64,000 nucleotides of DNA, taken from the NCBI GenBank assembly GCA_022710935.1, contig JAKLFY010000032.1, positions 1-64,000 on the forward strand, given 5' to 3'. Under the pieces are notes generated by a model. The model did no database searches, was not told the origin of the DNA, and worked only from the letters and a program-made list of their open reading frames with translations. Both the position numbers and the translations under genes were made by a program. Of the stretch, positions 43,919 through 53,400 are shown piece by piece. Each line of letters starts with the position of its first letter. Within the stretch, counting starts at the first letter, position 1. Source of the DNA: Verrucomicrobiota bacterium (GTDB taxonomy: Bacteria > Verrucomicrobiota > Verrucomicrobiia > Limisphaerales > J093).

Positions 43919-45253
43919 ATGAACACCCCTCGCATACGCCACCTGGCCGGACCTTGTGCACTCGTGCTCGCCCTGTTGCTGCCGTGCGCGGCGCTGCGAT
44001 CGGGTGCGGCGGCGGAGACCGAGCCGCGCCTCGATTGGTGGCGTGAGGCGCGCTTCGGCCTGTTCATTCATTGGGGACCGGTCAGCTTGAAGGGGACTGA
44101 AATCGGCTGGTCCCGGGGCGCGCAGGTGCCCGCCGAGACCTACGACCGGCTCTACCGGGAGTTCAATCCAACCCGATTCGACGCCGACGCCTGGGTGCGC
44201 CTCGCCAAGACCGCGGGCATGAAGTACATCGTCTTCACCAGCAAACACCATGACGGCTTCTGCATGTGGGACACTCGGTTCACCGACTACAACATCATGA
44301 AGTCCCCGTTCCGCCGCGACGTGCTCCGGGAGTTGGCCGATGCCTGCAAACGCCACGGGATCGTGTTCTGCCTCTATCACTCGATCTGCGACTGGTATCA
44401 CCCCGATTACCCACTCGGCAGCCCCGGCGGAAAGACCGCCAAGCCCAATCCGAACATGGACCGCTACAACCAGTTCCTCAAAAATCAGCTTGCCGAGCTG
44501 ATCCGGAACTACGGGCCGCTGGGCATTCTCTGGTTCGATGGCGAATGGGAGAAGCCCTGGAATCGCGAGCGCGGCGCCGATCTGTACCGCCACGTCCGCG
44601 GACTCCAACCCAACATCATCATCAACAACCGGGTGGGTGTCGGGCGCGAAGGCATGGCGGGCACCACCGCCCAGTCCGAGGTGAATGCGGGCGACTACGA
44701 TACACCCGAACAACAGGTCGGACGCTTCAACACGACCCGCCCCTGGGAATCGTGCATCACCATCTGCCAGCAATGGGCCTGGAAACCCGAGGACACCATG
44801 AAATCGCTCGCCGAATGCCTCCACACCCTGATCACCTGCGCCGGCGGCGACGGCAATCTGCTCCTCAACGTCGGGCCGATGCCGACGGGGGAGATCGAGG
44901 CGCGCCAAGCCGAACGATTGAAGGAGATGGGCGCTTGGCTCGCGAAGAACGGCCCCAGCATCTATGGCACGCGCGGCGGCCCCTTCCCGCCCGCCGATTG
45001 GGGCGTGAGCACCTGCCGCGGCAACACGGCGTTTGTGCATGTCCTCAAATGGCCGGATGGCCCCGTGCGGCTGCCCCCCACAGACGGCAAGGTCCAACAC
45101 TGCACCCTCCTCGGCGGCGGCTCCCCGCAGTTCAAACAGACCGCGGACGGCATCGAACTGACGGTCGCCCCGGCCGACCGCAAGGAAATCGACACAATCA
45201 TCGCGCTCGAACTGGACCGGCCCGCCTTCGATTCGCTCCGACGCGCACACTAG
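43919..45253 (+). CDS. Secreted GH29 alpha-L-fucosidase
   Basis: A 444-residue exported glycosidase with a signal peptide (CALVLALLLPCAALRSGAAA). The GH29 barrel starts WWREARFGLFIHWGP. Further motifs are YIVFTSKHHDGFCMWDT, HSICDWYHPDYP and the nucleophile Asp at about residue 207 in GILWFDGEWE. LLLNVGPMPTGEI and a short beta tail close the protein. It should release alpha-L-fucose from glycans such as algal fucoidan or plant xyloglucan side chains. The DUF488 gene starts 2 bases after its stop. A duplicate of its 3' end lies 2.4 kb upstream. Confidence 0.94.
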   Translation: MNTPRIRHLAGPCALVLALLLPCAALRSGAAAETEPRLDWWREARFGLFIHWGPVSLKGTEIGWSRGAQVPAETYDRLYREFNPTRFDADAWVRLAKTAGMKYIVFTSKHHDGFCMWDTRFTDYNIMKSPFRRDVLRELADACKRHGIVFCLYHSICDWYHPDYPLGSPGGKTAKPNPNMDRYNQFLKNQLAELIRNYGPLGILWFDGEWEKPWNRERGADLYRHVRGLQPNIIINNRVGVGREGMAGTTAQSEVNAGDYDTPEQQVGRFNTTRPWESCITICQQWAWKPEDTMKSLAECLHTLITCAGGDGNLLLNVGPMPTGEIEARQAERLKEMGAWLAKNGPSIYGTRGGPFPPADWGVSTCRGNTAFVHVLKWPDGPVRLPPTDGKVQHCTLLGGGSPQFKQTADGIELTVAPADRKEIDTIIALELDRPAFDSLRRAH

Positions 45254-45255
45254 CT

Positions 45256-45651
45256 ATGCTCAAGACGAAATCTGTTTTCTCCCCGATCGAGCCCAAGCAG
45301 GACGGGCTGCGAATCCTGGCGACGCGCTTCCGCAGTCGCGGCATGCCAGCCTCGCGTTACGACGTGTGGATGGCCAATCTCGGCCCCAGCGAGCGCCTCC
45401 TGCGGGCGGGCCAGGCTGGACGGATCACCTGGGCCCAGTTCGCTCGACGGTACCGGATCGAGCTGTTCGAGCAACAGGCGCTTGACCGAGGCAATCCCTC
45501 CATCAAAAACCACGGACAAAAGTTCACGCTGCGTCTCATCAAGCAGCTTGCCCGCGAGCAGCATGTCACCCTCATGTGCCACTGCGCCGAAGACCAATCC
45601 CAGTGTCACCGTCACGTCCTCAAGAAGCTGATCCTGAGCAACGCGGTCTGA
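45256..45651 (+). CDS. DUF488 family protein
   Basis: A 131-residue cytoplasmic protein with the DUF488 pattern: an N-terminal YDVWMANLGPSERLL segment, WAQFARRY and a C-terminal LMCHCAEDQSQCHRHVLKK, where Cys and His residues cluster. The biochemical role of the family is not established. It begins two bases after the fucosidase stop, so it is probably co-transcribed, though the functions seem unrelated. It is short and complete in itself. Confidence 0.85.
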   Translation: MLKTKSVFSPIEPKQDGLRILATRFRSRGMPASRYDVWMANLGPSERLLRAGQAGRITWAQFARRYRIELFEQQALDRGNPSIKNHGQKFTLRLIKQLAREQHVTLMCHCAEDQSQCHRHVLKKLILSNAV

Positions 45652-45657
45652 CGCGCC

Positions 45658-45870
45658 TCTCACGATCGACGACCCCGACCGCGGGGAGCACTGCGACGTG
45701 GTCCTCACCAATTCGCCCTTCGACACGAAACGCGCCAATCCGTCCTCGCCGCCGCCTGCTCCGGCGGCCTCACCGAGGATCGGAGGGAGGGAAGAGCCAC
45801 AGATGACACGGATGACACGGATAAAGAAGCACCCGTGAAATCCGTGAAATCCGTGGTCAGGACCGGGTGA
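45658..45870 (+). pseudogene. Joined remnants of hsdM and hsdS
   Basis: Bases 45658-45730 encode DDPDRGEHCDVVLTNSPFDT, close to motif IV of N6-adenine methylases (NPPF, with one Pro now Ser) of type I HsdM. From 45733 a different frame gives RQSVLAAACSGGLTEDRR, the conserved linker of type I HsdS that also occurs at 61230-61285. A CCACGGAT palindrome follows directly and the frame stops at 45870. The two genes have been fused by a deletion, and neither part can be functional. Confidence 0.7.
45797..45857 (+). repeat. CCACGGAT palindrome, copy A
   Basis: CCACAGATGACACGGAT then a short centre then CCGTGAAATCCGTGGT. It lies right after the HsdS linker in the remnant, the same place as copy C (61292-61344) in the nearly complete hsdS. 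Confidence 0.8.
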
Positions 45871-45993
45871 CTGTACACCCTGGGTTGCCTTTGTAGTCAC
45901 ACTCTTCGCGCCACGCCGACGCGCCCGAGCGTTCGCCCGCGCCAGTTCAGTCAAACGGAGTCTTCGTGTCCTCCGGGCCGCTCTGCCTGACGG

Positions 45994-46878
45994 TCACGTC
46001 CCGTCGCGCCGCCATTGAGCAGGCCAATTGACCGGCACATCCGGCAGAATCGGGACGGCTTGGTGATTGTCAAAGCCGTTCCAGAGCCGGTTGTTTCGGG
46101 TTGCTGCGGCCGGGTCGAGGGAATCGACGTGGCCGTCGAGGAACGCGATGTTCGCGCGGCCACGGTGGCGCGCGGCAACGAAGGAGGCGAATTCGTAGTA
46201 GGCCCATCGCTCTTCCTGGTCGGCGCTGTAGGTCGGGATGAAGGGCGGATCGATGATGTAGCCGTGATTGCCGATGCGCTGCACGTTTTCCTCGGGCGGC
46301 AGCGCGCTGTTGATGGCGTGGGGGAGCATGACCTCGTGCGGTTCCTTGGTGCCTGTCCCGTTCGAGCAGCCGAACGCGATCGTGGCGGATGCCACCGGCA
46401 AGGCGCTCAACGGAACCGGGAAACACTCGTATTCGCCCGAGTACAACTTGCGCGCGCTGCCCAGGAACTTGTAGTTGTAGCCGTAGGGTGCATTGCGTCC
46501 TGCCTGCCAATGAGGCACCGCCGGATCGCGCATCACTTCATAGCCGAACGTGATCTCTCGGGCGAAGTGGTTGAACCACCGCAAACGTGAGCCATCGGCG
46601 AATTTCTCCTGGTGCGGAGGCAGAAAACCATAGGTATCGGTGTAGAGGTGAAGACCGAGGGCCAGTTGCCGCAAATTGCTGCCGCAGCGCGCGGCGCGCG
46701 CCCGCTCCTTCGCCCGGGGGAGGGCAGGCAGCAACAGGCCCGCCAGGATCGCGATAATCGCAATCACCACCAGCAGCTCGATCAGGGTGAAGGCCTCCGG
46801 ACGCCCTGATCCCTTCCCTTCGACGCCAATCCCAACCGCCAACCGAGTCCGGCGGCGAGTCACTTGCCTCATACCCAT
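45994..46878 (-). CDS. Type II pseudopilin-like protein with H-X9-DG motif
   Basis: A 294-residue protein with a prepilin-type leader, cleaved before [16 protein letters not shown] (the residue before Phe is Ala instead of Gly). A C-terminal H-X9-DG motif is present ([15 protein letters not shown]). Such DUF1559-like proteins are present in dozens of copies in planctomycetes and verrucomicrobia and are processed by prepilin peptidase; their role in secretion or surface structure is unsettled. The start at 46878 gives a basic leader [15 protein letters not shown] 13-bp inverted repeat lies just upstream. It stands alone. Confidence 0.88.
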   Translation of the reverse strand: MGMRQVTRRRTRLAVGIGVEGKGSGRPEAFTLIELLVVIAIIAILAGLLLPALPRAKERARAARCGSNLRQLALGLHLYTDTYGFLPPHQEKFADGSRLRWFNHFAREITFGYEVMRDPAVPHWQAGRNAPYGYNYKFLGSARKLYSGEYECFPVPLSALPVASATIAFGCSNGTGTKEPHEVMLPHAINSALPPEENVQRIGNHGYIIDPPFIPTYSADQEERWAYYEFASFVAARHRGRANIAFLDGHVDSLDPAAATRNNRLWNGFDNHQAVPILPDVPVNWPAQWRRDGT

Positions 46879-46919
46879 GTTTTTCCGCCGGGGACTTCGC
46901 TTCCTGGTAAGGTTGATCG

Positions 46920-46992
46920 AGAATCCTTGAATCTCAAAATGTGTAGTATTCAGGTCAAGTTCTCCCCCGTCGCTCAAGGATTCAAGGATTCT
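46920..46992. repeat. Inverted repeat upstream of the pseudopilin-like gene
   Basis: AGAATCCTTGAAT (46920-46932) and its exact complement (46980-46992) flank 47 bases, beginning 42 bases before the gene start. It could be a regulatory site, an RNA structure in the leader, or a mobile palindrome. Confidence 0.5.
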
Positions 46993-47089
46993 ATGGAGCG
47001 AGGCGCGGGGGCGAGGGAAACGGAAGAGGCTGGGGCGGTTCATGTGGTTGAGGACTTGAGTTGGGTCTGAGGCGCGCCTCGCTAGGATG

Positions 47090-47626
47090 TCACTTCTGAT
47101 GCTCCTGGTCGGCCGAGGCGCGCAGCGATTCCGCCAAACGATCAAAGACACCGAGTGCCTGCTGCACACGGACCTCAGGGCCAACGCTATTCGACAACAC
47201 CATGCTCTCGAGTTGACCCGCCAACACCGTTGACTCGGGAAACCTTTTCTGACCCCAGTAGTTGACTTCGAGATCGTGGATCAAAGCGCCGATGCGGCCA
47301 AGGGTCGGGTCCGTGATCTTGTGCTTTTGCAGAATGAACTCGAAGCACGAGTGATTCGCATAACGGCGGTACTCGGCCTGAGGTACATCGAAGGGAATCC
47401 CGGGCGGCAGATCGCCTTCCCGGTCCGTGAACTCAAACTTTGCCTCGGGATCCAAATGCCGTTTGATCAGCCAAATCGAGGCGAGTTTATCAGGCTCGAG
47501 CGTGCTCCACGTGACATACGTTTGGCCTTTGGCAACGGAGGCGGGAGGCGACGCCGGACGCGAACAACCCGACACGACTGCCCCAAGCAAAAGCACAAGG
47601 GAGATCAAGCGGAGGGGGATGGCCAT
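47090..47626 (-). CDS. Lipoprotein with a ChrB-like domain
   Basis: A 178-residue protein. The start at 47626 is preceded by GAGG and followed by a lipoprotein signal ([15 protein letters not shown]), so the Cys after VVSG is probably lipidated. The mature part resembles the C-terminal domain of ChrB (chromate resistance): [43 protein letters not shown] and [11 protein letters not shown]. ChrB proteins are normally cytoplasmic, so a lipid-anchored version is unusual. It is the last gene of the RHS run, 13 bases after the TolB-like gene. A role in chromate resistance should not be assumed. Confidence 0.75.
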   Translation of the reverse strand: MAIPLRLISLVLLLGAVVSGCSRPASPPASVAKGQTYVTWSTLEPDKLASIWLIKRHLDPEAKFEFTDREGDLPPGIPFDVPQAEYRRYANHSCFEFILQKHKITDPTLGRIGALIHDLEVNYWGQKRFPESTVLAGQLESMVLSNSVGPEVRVQQALGVFDRLAESLRASADQEHQK

Positions 47627-47639
47627 AGGACGCCTCACA

Positions 47640-48560
47640 TCACCTCCAATCCGCATCGCGGACCTCAACCTCCGGGCGGCCCGGGAACGGCTGATACGGT
47701 TTCATGGAACCGTCCGCGACATTCACTAGCGCCAGGCCGTGCCGCCCTTCCCTCATGATGGTCACCAACATCTGCTGGCCATCGGGCGACCATGCCGGTC
47801 GCGTGATGGGGCCGGGGCCCTGCGTCACCTGACGCAGACCCGAGCCGTCAGGTCGCACGACCCAGATTTGGAACTCCCCGCTCCGGTCAGCGGCAACGGC
47901 GATCTGCTCTCCATCGGGCGACCACGCGGGCTCGATGTAGGCCCGCCCCTCCAGCAGGACCTGTCGCGCCTCGGCCCGCGTGAAATCCACAACCCACAGT
48001 TGCTGGAAAACCTGAACCGCCCCAAGGCGCAACGACACCACCTGCGCCGAGATGTAGGCCATCCGCTGTCCGTCCGGCGATACGCTCGGATAGTCCTGGT
48101 TGCCGGTCTGTCGCACGAGGCAGTCCGCGGATGGACGGTCGGGACCTTTCCCCCAAAGATCCGAGTCCTCGCCGGCCGCCGACAGGGTAAATCGAACGTA
48201 GACCCAGTCCTCAAAACCTGCATGCCAAGCCGGACGCACGGCCGACTTGTGTGTCAACGCGTGTTTCCACTGGCCAGACGCTGCGTCTTTGCGGAAAACC
48301 CTCACCTCACTGGCCGGGGTTTCGAACGCAATCAAGTCGCCTTTTGCTGAAATGCGGGCTGAGGTTTGATCCTCGCCACCCGCTGGGTCGATGCGCACCG
48401 GCTCGCCTCCCAAGGTTGCTTGGTGATACGCCACCCAGTGGCCGTCCTCCAAGGCCGAAAAGACCAATCCAGCGCCGAAAACCTCAAACGAGAAAAGCGC
48501 AACGCCCACGCACCCGAAAGCGCGGTACCACATGGTCGGAATCAACCGAGGTTGCCTCAC
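47640..48560 (-). CDS. Exported TolB/PD40-like beta-propeller protein
   Basis: A 306-residue protein with an N-terminal hydrophobic leader and repeated PD40 strands: YPSVSPDGQRMAYIS, EPAWSPDGEQIAVAAD and RPAWSPDGQQMLVTI, each followed by a [LI]WVV strand. These form a propeller like that of TolB, usually used for protein contacts in the envelope. The GTG at 48560 overlaps the TGA of the FlgD-Ig gene (GTGA), which argues for that start; ATG at 48533 is the alternative. It belongs to the coupled RHS run. Confidence 0.8.
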   Translation of the reverse strand: MRQPRLIPTMWYRAFGCVGVALFSFEVFGAGLVFSALEDGHWVAYHQATLGGEPVRIDPAGGEDQTSARISAKGDLIAFETPASEVRVFRKDAASGQWKHALTHKSAVRPAWHAGFEDWVYVRFTLSAAGEDSDLWGKGPDRPSADCLVRQTGNQDYPSVSPDGQRMAYISAQVVSLRLGAVQVFQQLWVVDFTRAEARQVLLEGRAYIEPAWSPDGEQIAVAADRSGEFQIWVVRPDGSGLRQVTQGPGPITRPAWSPDGQQMLVTIMREGRHGLALVNVADGSMKPYQPFPGRPEVEVRDADWR

Positions 48561-49705
48561 GGCGTTTTCCTCTTCTCGACACGCACCTTCCGACTAGCCA
48601 CGCCGACTTGCCCCTTGAAGCTGGAAACGTTCACCGTCAGAATGTGGTCACCCTCTGGCAGTTCCTCCGTTTCCCACCGGAAGTTGTACGGCAGATAGCC
48701 CCGCTCGGCCTCGGCAAAGAACACGTTGTCCACGAAGAAGATCACCTCGAACTGGTCCTTGGCCAGGTACTCCTTATCGGTCGGATCCACGTCCACCCGG
48801 ACGCCGACGGTGCCGCGGATCGTGGGCACCCCCGTCGCGGCCTCCGGCAGGGCCGGGAACGTCATCAACACCTTGGGCGCCCGGGCCCAGGCTGGCGGCA
48901 CTAGACCGGTCGGCCGGACCTGATTCTGACCTGCCGCCAGGGGGCTGGCTGCCGTTGATTTCTGCGCTCGGTCCTTCCCCCGCCCCAGCTTATATTCCCG
49001 GTACGTCTCCGTGTCGTTTCCGTAGGCGATCACCGTCGCCTTCGGCAACGTGATATAGGTGATCATGGCATTGAAGTCCTTGTGCTCTCGTAACGCGAAC
49101 AGACCGTGTTCGTCACGCCCATCCCAGCTCTCTGTGATGCTTCCGCCGATCCGCGGTCTCCAATCGACCAGTGTCTTGTGCATAGGACCGTTCTTGATAC
49201 CCAGCCTTACAAGTACTCTAGCCGGAGTGGGCAACTCGTAAACCAACGTGCCGCTCTCCCGATCACACCTGGCTCTTGTGATGTCTCCTACAATTCCACC
49301 GTTAGACATGGCGGTGTCATTGATTTCACCCACGCTAGTTTCAATTTTGAATGAGTACGCTTCATCGGGGACCACTTTGTTGTCTTCGTCTCGTCCATCC
49401 CAGACTTCGGCGTTGGCGCCGGCTTTGCGCACCGCGCCCTCCGCAAGCTTTCGCACCACTCCCCCGTCGGCGTCCAATACAACCACCGTTACATTCACGT
49501 CGCTGCTTAACTTGTACGTAAGCCGCGCCACTTCGCCATCGGAGGGGTTGAATGCGGACTGCTCAACCCGCGTTGCGGTCACAAGCTCCGCACCCACTAA
49601 AAGTGACGGCGCAAGCAAAACAAGCAATGGTCTCAGAGTCGGCCATCTACAGGTGGTTAGCCATCTCATAGTCAAAGCGAGCATAACGATTAGAATCTGC
49701 AGCAT
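48557..49705 (-). CDS. Exported protein with FlgD-Ig-like domains
   Basis: A 382-residue protein with a long hydrophobic leader. Two FlgD-type Ig units are visible: LTYKLSSDVNVTVVVLDADG then EVWDGRDEDNKVVPDEAYSF, and LVYELPTPARVLVRLGI then ESWDGRDEHGLFA. A C-terminal beta domain ends DHILTVNVSSF. These units are the same kind as at the end of the large protein at 54632-58306, which suggests the two proteins work together. The ATG at 49705 shares a base with the upstream stop (TGATG). No enzyme motif is seen. Confidence 0.8.
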   Translation of the reverse strand: MLQILIVMLALTMRWLTTCRWPTLRPLLVLLAPSLLVGAELVTATRVEQSAFNPSDGEVARLTYKLSSDVNVTVVVLDADGGVVRKLAEGAVRKAGANAEVWDGRDEDNKVVPDEAYSFKIETSVGEINDTAMSNGGIVGDITRARCDRESGTLVYELPTPARVLVRLGIKNGPMHKTLVDWRPRIGGSITESWDGRDEHGLFALREHKDFNAMITYITLPKATVIAYGNDTETYREYKLGRGKDRAQKSTAASPLAAGQNQVRPTGLVPPAWARAPKVLMTFPALPEAATGVPTIRGTVGVRVDVDPTDKEYLAKDQFEVIFFVDNVFFAEAERGYLPYNFRWETEELPEGDHILTVNVSSFKGQVGVASRKVRVEKRKTP

Positions 49706-50400
49706 CACCCGATAGTTTTGGGTGGGACGCCCAAAATAATTTTATCAAACTGGCTCCGGAATGTCTGAGGACAGGGGATTTTCTCATGCAACTGATACCA
49801 CGTCTCAATACTTTTCACAGAGTCTGTAAGACTACATAAATAGTCCCTTCCGGGTTCTCTCTCGGCCAGAGCGTTCAACACCTCCAGGAAGGTGTCATCA
49901 TGTGCGGCACCCGACAGCCTACGAAGCAACGTCCACGTTAGGAGGCAGAAGTAGTCATCGTAGCCTACGTCAGCTTCGACCCAGACACAAAGCCACTCGA
50001 TAAACCCCAGATACAGTCTAGCCACCTTTGGCCCCTCAACCCGCTGCAACGATAGCTGAACAACCGCATAGTGATAATCGCTCTCAACCAACATCGCCCA
50101 ATCCTTCCGCTTGTTGCAGTACACATAGAGCGCCGCCAAGAACATCTGCATCCATACTGAGAAATCTGGCCATGATTCAAACCCGCTTTCATGGATTGCC
50201 CACTCATATTCATAGTGTCTATTCTGCGGGAACTCGTGGCTTGCTAACACTTGAGTCAATTCTTCCACGGATATATAGTCATTGGGACAAACAAACCCAG
50301 ACTCCGTGCGTAGTCGGTCGAATTCTCGCACATCAATCTTCCCTGCAAGACTTCTTAAAAACTCTGAGCCTTCGCTTTGCCGCACCTTGAACATGCTCAT
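49705..50400 (-). CDS. Candidate immunity protein of the RHS toxin
   Basis: A 231-residue soluble, acidic, mostly alpha-helical protein (MSMFKVRQSEGSEF at the start; many Trp, Tyr and Asp/Glu later). It has no signal peptide, unlike every neighbour in the run. The ATG overlaps the stop of the RHS gene in the four bases ATGA. A small cytoplasmic protein directly after an RHS gene is the usual place for an immunity protein, so that role is inferred from position. No family is recognised. Its base composition is poorer in GC than most of the window, like the RHS gene. Confidence 0.65.
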   Translation of the reverse strand: MSMFKVRQSEGSEFLRSLAGKIDVREFDRLRTESGFVCPNDYISVEELTQVLASHEFPQNRHYEYEWAIHESGFESWPDFSVWMQMFLAALYVYCNKRKDWAMLVESDYHYAVVQLSLQRVEGPKVARLYLGFIEWLCVWVEADVGYDDYFCLLTWTLLRRLSGAAHDDTFLEVLNALAEREPGRDYLCSLTDSVKSIETWYQLHEKIPCPQTFRSQFDKIILGVPPKTIG

Positions 50401-53400
50401 GGCAAAGGGCACCTGCACATGGTGACAGCTTTGGCTGCACAACGAGCGACCGCCTGCTGCTGTTGGGGAAGATGACCTGGATGGTCCCTGCCACCGGGAA
50501 GGTGGCGGTCGCAGCCCTGAGCAATGTACGAGATTCTCAAGGTGAGCGCTGCACTTAGCGCGGACGCTTGGGCGCCAGTAATCAGGCAACACACGGGCGA
50601 TGGGGTGCTGCAGGTCCTGCATCCCACAGCCTCCAAGGCGTGGTAGGCTCGGTTTATCGCAATACACCGGCAGCGGGGATCGCGAGCGCATCGGGCCAGC
50701 GCTTGCGAGAGCGCCCGCCCCGCAGCTGCTATGGCCGCGCGTATTGCGATATACACAGCGGGTGCCACTTCGCCCGTCGGATCATAGTTGCTCACCGGGT
50801 TGGCGTTTGCATACACGTACATGTTAAGGCCACCCTGCAACCCCATAGGATCCGCTTGCAGGTATCTTCCCAACGCCGGGTCATAGTCTCGGAAGTAGTT
50901 GTAGTGCAATCCAGACTCCTCGTCAAAGTACTGTCCAGGAAAGCGCAGATTGCAGGTCAAGAGGACGCCATCTTGATCGGCATCATTGTCAGGTATCCCA
51001 AGTCCAAAGGGGTCTGAATCCCAGCGCCACACTACTTTGTCTCCAGTATCCGTGATGACTCGTGGTGTGTCTATGTGATCTGCATACACGTAGTACAAGG
51101 TATCAACATCTGTAATTACCGCAACCGGGATGTTCCGGAAATACACAACTTCCATGATAACCGCGCCGGCTTCATTATAGACACCGACAATTCGCCCGAC
51201 CTCGTCGTAAACGTAAATCTCCTTCACAGCGTCTGAGGCAGGGGCAGACTTTGTTACCCGCTGGCCAAGCGCGTTGTATCGGTAGGCCGTGGCTAGACTA
51301 GACGAGGTTACTTGCGCCATGCGTCCGCGTGCATCGTAAACAAACGATCGAGTGCCGTCGGCCACGACATTTCCAGTGGCGTCGTAAGCGTAGCTCTCGC
51401 TCCCTTCTCGTGCGCGCGTCGTCAGGCGGCTGCTGTGCGTGTCATAAGTGTAGGTTGTTGTCTGAACACCGTCATTGTACAGCAGTCTGTTCCCGTTCGG
51501 ATCGTAGGTGTAGGATAGTTGTGTCATCGGTGTACGATAGCTTGTCAGCCTATCCAGCGCATCGTAGGCAAGTTCCGTCACAATACTACCGAGGATGTTT
51601 GTGATTCGGGTCGCTGCATCGTACATTACCGTTTGCGATGACAAACCTAGTGAAAAGCGTGTCAGATTGCCGTCTAGATCAAACTGTCGGTGGTTAGTTG
51701 TACCATTTCCCCAGGTCCACCCTTTTGGTGCTCCCAATGGTCGATAGACGACGTTGGTCAATAGCCTGTTGTTACCAATACTGACGCCGACGATCTCACC
51801 TCCCTCACCGTATGTGAAGCGCAAAAGCGCACCGGAGGGGTATGTGAGTGTAGCCAATCGGCCTTGTTGGTCGTACGAGTAAGCTAGACGATGTGTAACG
51901 CCTGCCACGCTTTGGGACATCGTAGATATCCGCCCCTGGCTGTCAAAAGCCCAATGAAGGTTCGCCTGAGGAGAAATGATGCTGGAAAGCCGACTCTGCC
52001 CCGAGGGACCAGCCGCATAGCTGCGAACCTCAGAGGTTGTGTCGCTGAAGACCTTGCGAGTGAGAAGATTGGCCGCGTTATACTCATATGTTGTAGTATG
52101 GCCTCGAGCATCAGTTTCGGCTACGACATTGCCGAATGCATCATGGCTGAAGGTCCTGCGGCCCGCCTCAGGACTATCCTCCCAGTCCACATCTCCGAAA
52201 CCGTTCCGTCCATAGCTTGTCGTGTTTCCGAGCGGGTCGGTAGCTGAGGCAAGGTTACCAAGCACGTCGTACAGATAGTAAATCTGACCTCCGGCTTGAT
52301 TTGTGACGTTTGTTACGCGGTTTAGTGCGTCATAACGATTCCTTACGACACGCCCAAGCGGGTCGGTTCGCATCACAAGATTGTTATTAGCGTCGTAGGA
52401 ATAGTCGGTAGCGTGGCCAGCAGCGTCAATCGACTTTGTCATTCGGCCGAGCGCGTCATACTGCACACTTCGCGTTTGAACTAATTGACCCGAGCTATCA
52501 AAGGTTTCCTCCTTTAAGACATTCCCATAAGCATCTACTGTGAAATGGAGTCTATTCGTGTCAGTATCCAGAATGTCTGTAACGCGACCGAAGGCATCAT
52601 AGCGGTACGTCGTGATTTGTCCGGTCGGCAAGGTTATCACTTCCGGGAGATTCATCATGTTGTAGGTTGTCGTCGTAATCTCCCCTGCAACATTTCTCAT
52701 AATCTCGTTGCCCGCGCCGTCGTAGGTATAGGTAGTAACGACGCCGTTCGGTTCTGCCGTCTCAATTACTTGACCGACCTCATTGTAGCGCATTTGGGTT
52801 ACCGCACCAAGGGGATCGGTGACAGTAGTAACATTTCCGAAATTGTCGTAAGCGAAAGTCGTCACATCGCTCGTATCCGTTCGAGGCCCATCAGATGCGA
52901 CAAGTTGACCATTGGTATCGTACGTGTAGCGCCATGTACGGCTACTGTTTGCGACTGATACGCTGTGCTCGATGAGATTACCACTGGCATCGTAGCTAAA
53001 GACATTTGTGCGGCCGGGCTCGATCGTCCTGGTCACTTGGTTGAAGACCGAGTCATACTCGTAGGTTGTGACGATTCCAAGCGGGTCTGTCTTCTGGATT
53101 ATGTTGCCTCTTGCATCATGGCTATAGACGGTAGCATTGCCGTTTTTGTCCACAACCCTCGCAAGGTTGTATTGCGCGTCAAAACCGAAGCGCTCCGTGT
53201 TGCCAAGGACATCAATTTTGTTCGTAATGTTTGCGTGCTCGTTGTAGAAGAGCGTTCTAGTTCCTCTGGCGCTGGTCTCGACGACCTTGCCGGCATTCGG
53301 AAAGTAAGTCATGTTATAAGTGACGCCTTCTTCAGTATAGCTCGACACACGGCCGTCACTATTGTAAGCGACTGAGGCAACAGTATCACCCGACGGAGAT

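Noticed and set aside
44266-45651. One 461-codon frame that includes the DUF488 protein
   Set aside because: All before 45256 is a shadow of the fucosidase gene; the DUF488 family start is at 45256.
50397-50524. Frameshift at the end of the RHS gene
   Set aside because: The alternative frame shows no better ending, and the present stop overlaps the next start in a tidy ATGA.
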